From contig CADBRF010000105.1 in assembly GCA_902796975.1 (NCBI GenBank), forward strand, positions 1 to 6,502: 6,502 bases of DNA, written 5' to 3'. Shown here piece by piece: positions 4,221-6,502 of this stretch. The position numbers and the translations under genes were made by a program. This DNA is from an uncultured Coriobacteriaceae bacterium. Lineage in GTDB: Bacteria > Actinomycetota > Coriobacteriia > Coriobacteriales > QAMH01. Numbering within the stretch: position 1 is the first letter of the stretch; each line of letters opens with the position of its first letter. The notes beneath the pieces are model-generated. The model was not told the origin of the DNA, did not search any database, and saw only the letters and a list, made by a program, of their open reading frames with translations.

Positions 4221-6502
4221 ATGGCCGGTTCCTATCAATACGCCTACATCAAGTTCTACGAGGGCGACCTCGAAGAGATAGCCATGGACGTGCTCTCGGG
4301 CGATGAGTTCGAGATGGGTTACATCTACTGTCCTGGCAGCGAGCTTCACCGCGAGCAGGATGAAGTGCTAATCATCGATGATTTCTATCTCTACCTCATC
4401 AGGCGTTATCCCGACCTCTCCGACACGGAGATTGCCAAGATTGAGGCGCGTGTCCGTGCGACAGAGAACACGCCTTACGAGACCAACCGCGCATTCCTTC
4501 GGCTCCTTGCAGACGGGTTCGATCTCAAGCGGGACGACCCGAACAAGAGTGACATTCACATCGAGCTCGCCGACTACGAGAACTACGACAACAACACCTT
4601 CCGCGTAGTGAATCAATTCGAGGTAAAGCAGCGGCAGCTCCGCATACCCGACGCGGTCATATTCCTCAACGGCCTTCCCATCGTGGTCTTCGAGTTCAAG
4701 AACCCGGCCAACGACATCGCAGACACGCATGCGGCCTACGAGCAGGTAGCCGTGCGCTACGCACGCGACATCCCGCGCCTCATGTCGTACAACGCCTTCA
4801 CCATCCTGAGCGACGGCGTTAACAGCAAGTACGGCTCCATCTACGCCCCGTACAAGTTCTTCAACACGTGGCGTCAGGTGGAGGAAGGCGACGAGGAGAC
4901 GCAGGGCGTCGAGGCTTTCTACACGCTCATAGAGGGGCTTCTTCGCAAGGACAGACTGCTCGCTCTGGTGAAGAACTTCATCTTCTTCCCAGATGCTCTG
5001 CAGCAGGACGACGAGACGAAGATAATTGCGCGGCCACCGCAGTTCTTCGCGGCGACCAAGCTGCACCACAACATCAAGCTCCACATGAAGCCGCACGGCG
5101 ACGGAAAGGGCGGCACCTACTTCGGCACCACGGGATGCGGCAAGAGCTACACAATGCTGTTCCTGACGCGCATGCTGATGCGCGACCCGGAGATGGAAAG
5201 CCCGACCATCCTGCTCATCACAGACCGCACCGACCTGGACGACCAGCTGGCCGGGCAGTTCACGTCCGCCAAGGAGTTCATCGGCGACAGCGACGTCGTG
5301 CAGATCGAGTCGCGCGAGAAGCTAAAGGAACGGCTCGGCGGCAGGCAGAGCGGCGGCGTGTATCTTACGACCATCCAGAAGTTCACAGAGGGGCTTTCGC
5401 TTCTGAGCGACCGTGCCAACATCGTGTGCATCTCCGACGAGGCGCACCGCTCGCAGACGAACCTCGACGAGCAGACGCGGGTGACCGACACGGGCGTCTA
5501 CACCAAATACGGCTTCGCCCGCTACCTTCACGACTCGCTGCCCAACGCGACCTACGTCGGCTTCACGGGAACGCCCATTGACGACACGCTCGCCGTGTTC
5601 GGCGACATCGTAGACGCTTATACGATGGTCGAGTCGGTGCGCGACGGCTTCACCGTGAACCTGGTATACGAGGGACGTGCCGCCAAGGTGAACCTCGACA
5701 GCTCACGTGTGCAGGAAATCGAGGACTACTACGTCGAATGTGAGAGACGTGGGGCCAATCTTCACCAGATTGAGGAGTCCAAGAAGGCTTCTACCACACT
5801 CGACGTCATCCTCGGTGACGGCGACCGCCTGGATGCCGTAGCCGCCGACTTCGTGAGGCACTACGAGACGCGCGTGGCCGAGGGCGCGACGGTTCGCGGC
5901 AAGGCGATGTTCGTGTGCTCGAACCGCTTCATCGCATACGACCTTTACACGCGCATCATCGCGCTGCGCCCCGAGTGGGGCGAGATCGGCAAGGGAGACG
6001 TCGAAGGCTTAAGCGAGAAAGAGGCGGCGAAGATCAAGCCCATCGAGCGCGTGAAACTTATCATGACGCGCGGCAAGGATGACCCCAAGGCAATGTACGA
6101 CATGCTGGGCACCGACGAGGACCGCAAGGAGCTTGCGCGGCAATTCAAGGACGACCGCTCGAACTTCAAGATCGCCATCGTCGTGGACATGTGGCTCACC
6201 GGCTTCGATGTGCCGAGCCTTGACACCATCTACATCGACAAGCCCATCCAGAAGCACTCGCTCATCCAAGCCGTCTCGCGTGTGAACCGCGTGTTCGAGG
6301 GCAAGGCGCGCGGCCTCATCGTGGACTACATCGGCATCAAGAAGTACCTGAACGAGGCCGTGAAGACCTACACCCACTACAAGGGCGACGGCTTCGACGG
6401 CGTCGAGCAGGCCGCGAAGCTGGTGCGCGACCGCCTGGAGATAATCGACGGCATCTTCAACCGCTTCGATTCGAGCGACTTCTTCGGCACCGAGCCCAAG
6501 AA
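4221..6502 (+). CDS. hsdR: Type I restriction enzyme R subunit HsdR (3' end beyond window)
   Basis: The motor and nuclease subunit of a type I restriction-modification complex, which translocates DNA and cuts unmodified molecules. 760 codons are present without interruption; full-length relatives have roughly 1000. Residues about 120-200 carry the PD-(D/E)XK nuclease: D144 in RIPDAVIF, E158-F-K160 in VVFEFKNP, then Q175 and Y180 ahead of DIPRL (the Gln-Tyr spacing is one longer than the QxxxY I expect). The superfamily 2 helicase follows: Walker A GTTGCGKS 302-309, TDRTDLD 334-340, TTIQKF 383-388, DEAH 406-409, GFTGTP 447-452, TGFD 660-663 and QAVSRVNR 683-690. The missing part would include the C-terminal helical domain that docks on HsdM. 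The start at 4221 has AGG eight bases upstream and lies three bases after the previous stop. No hsdM or hsdS is visible, so they should lie to the right or elsewhere. Strong third-position G/C bias. Confidence 0.97.
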   Translation, partial: MAGSYQYAYIKFYEGDLEEIAMDVLSGDEFEMGYIYCPGSELHREQDEVLIIDDFYLYLIRRYPDLSDTEIAKIEARVRATENTPYETNRAFLRLLADGFDLKRDDPNKSDIHIELADYENYDNNTFRVVNQFEVKQRQLRIPDAVIFLNGLPIVVFEFKNPANDIADTHAAYEQVAVRYARDIPRLMSYNAFTILSDGVNSKYGSIYAPYKFFNTWRQVEEGDEETQGVEAFYTLIEGLLRKDRLLALVKNFIFFPDALQQDDETKIIARPPQFFAATKLHHNIKLHMKPHGDGKGGTYFGTTGCGKSYTMLFLTRMLMRDPEMESPTILLITDRTDLDDQLAGQFTSAKEFIGDSDVVQIESREKLKERLGGRQSGGVYLTTIQKFTEGLSLLSDRANIVCISDEAHRSQTNLDEQTRVTDTGVYTKYGFARYLHDSLPNATYVGFTGTPIDDTLAVFGDIVDAYTMVESVRDGFTVNLVYEGRAAKVNLDSSRVQEIEDYYVECERRGANLHQIEESKKASTTLDVILGDGDRLDAVAADFVRHYETRVAEGATVRGKAMFVCSNRFIAYDLYTRIIALRPEWGEIGKGDVEGLSEKEAAKIKPIERVKLIMTRGKDDPKAMYDMLGTDEDRKELARQFKDDRSNFKIAIVVDMWLTGFDVPSLDTIYIDKPIQKHSLIQAVSRVNRVFEGKARGLIVDYIGIKKYLNEAVKTYTHYKGDGFDGVEQAAKLVRDRLEIIDGIFNRFDSSDFFGTEPK

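Noticed and set aside
4368..5096. A 242-codon frame antisense to hsdR.
   Set aside because: Same shadow effect: the sense strand encodes the unmistakable HsdR nuclease domain through this stretch.
4868..5581. A 237-codon + strand frame inside hsdR.
   Set aside because: It is an out-of-frame reading of hsdR; the HsdR frame is continuous across it with Walker A, DEAH and GFTGTP motifs.

Overview
The window runs from an initiator tRNA gene into what looks like a defence island. It is bacterial: a 77-nt tRNA-fMet with encoded CCA, strong Shine-Dalgarno sequences, tightly packed and overlapping genes, and a type I restriction subunit. The right-hand genes prefer G or C at third codon positions, which suggests a GC-rich host. 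A member of the Actinomycetota such as Coriobacteriia is my guess, but nothing in the window proves a taxon.

Layout. Positions 35-157 hold tRNA-fMet and its intrinsic terminator, on the + strand. Positions 158-799 are a gene-poor stretch with two 10-bp tandem direct repeats close to the tRNA, several dyads and one doubtful micro-ORF. It reads like an integration-site flank rather than coding DNA. Positions 800-2744 (- strand) hold a two-gene operon, an AAA/ABC-type ATPase (RloA-like) followed one base later by a TOPRIM-type RloB protein. Positions 2745-3000 are an AT-richer divergent control region with a recognisable promoter for the ATPase gene and two dyads placed like operators. Positions 3001-6502 (+ strand) hold a second operon: a 70-aa ribbon-helix-helix (RHH) protein, a 335-aa HARE-HTH protein with an apparent PD-(D/E)XK nuclease core, and hsdR of a type I restriction-modification system, cut off by the window edge after 760 codons. 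hsdM and hsdS are not in the window and would be expected to the right.

How the parts may work together. Both operons have the look of anti-phage modules and are transcribed away from a shared 256-bp region. RloA/RloB is a split ATPase plus TOPRIM pair, comparable in architecture to OLD/Gabija, PARIS and AbiL-like systems, and 'rlo' genes were first described as passengers of type I restriction loci. The RHH gene overlaps the nuclease gene by 4 bp, and a perfect inverted repeat lies beside its candidate -10 element. I therefore infer that the RHH protein is an autoregulator controlling the nuclease and HsdR. That RHH control of a type I locus, and the HARE-HTH/PD-(D/E)XK protein as a possible modification-sensing nuclease, are the most interesting leads here.
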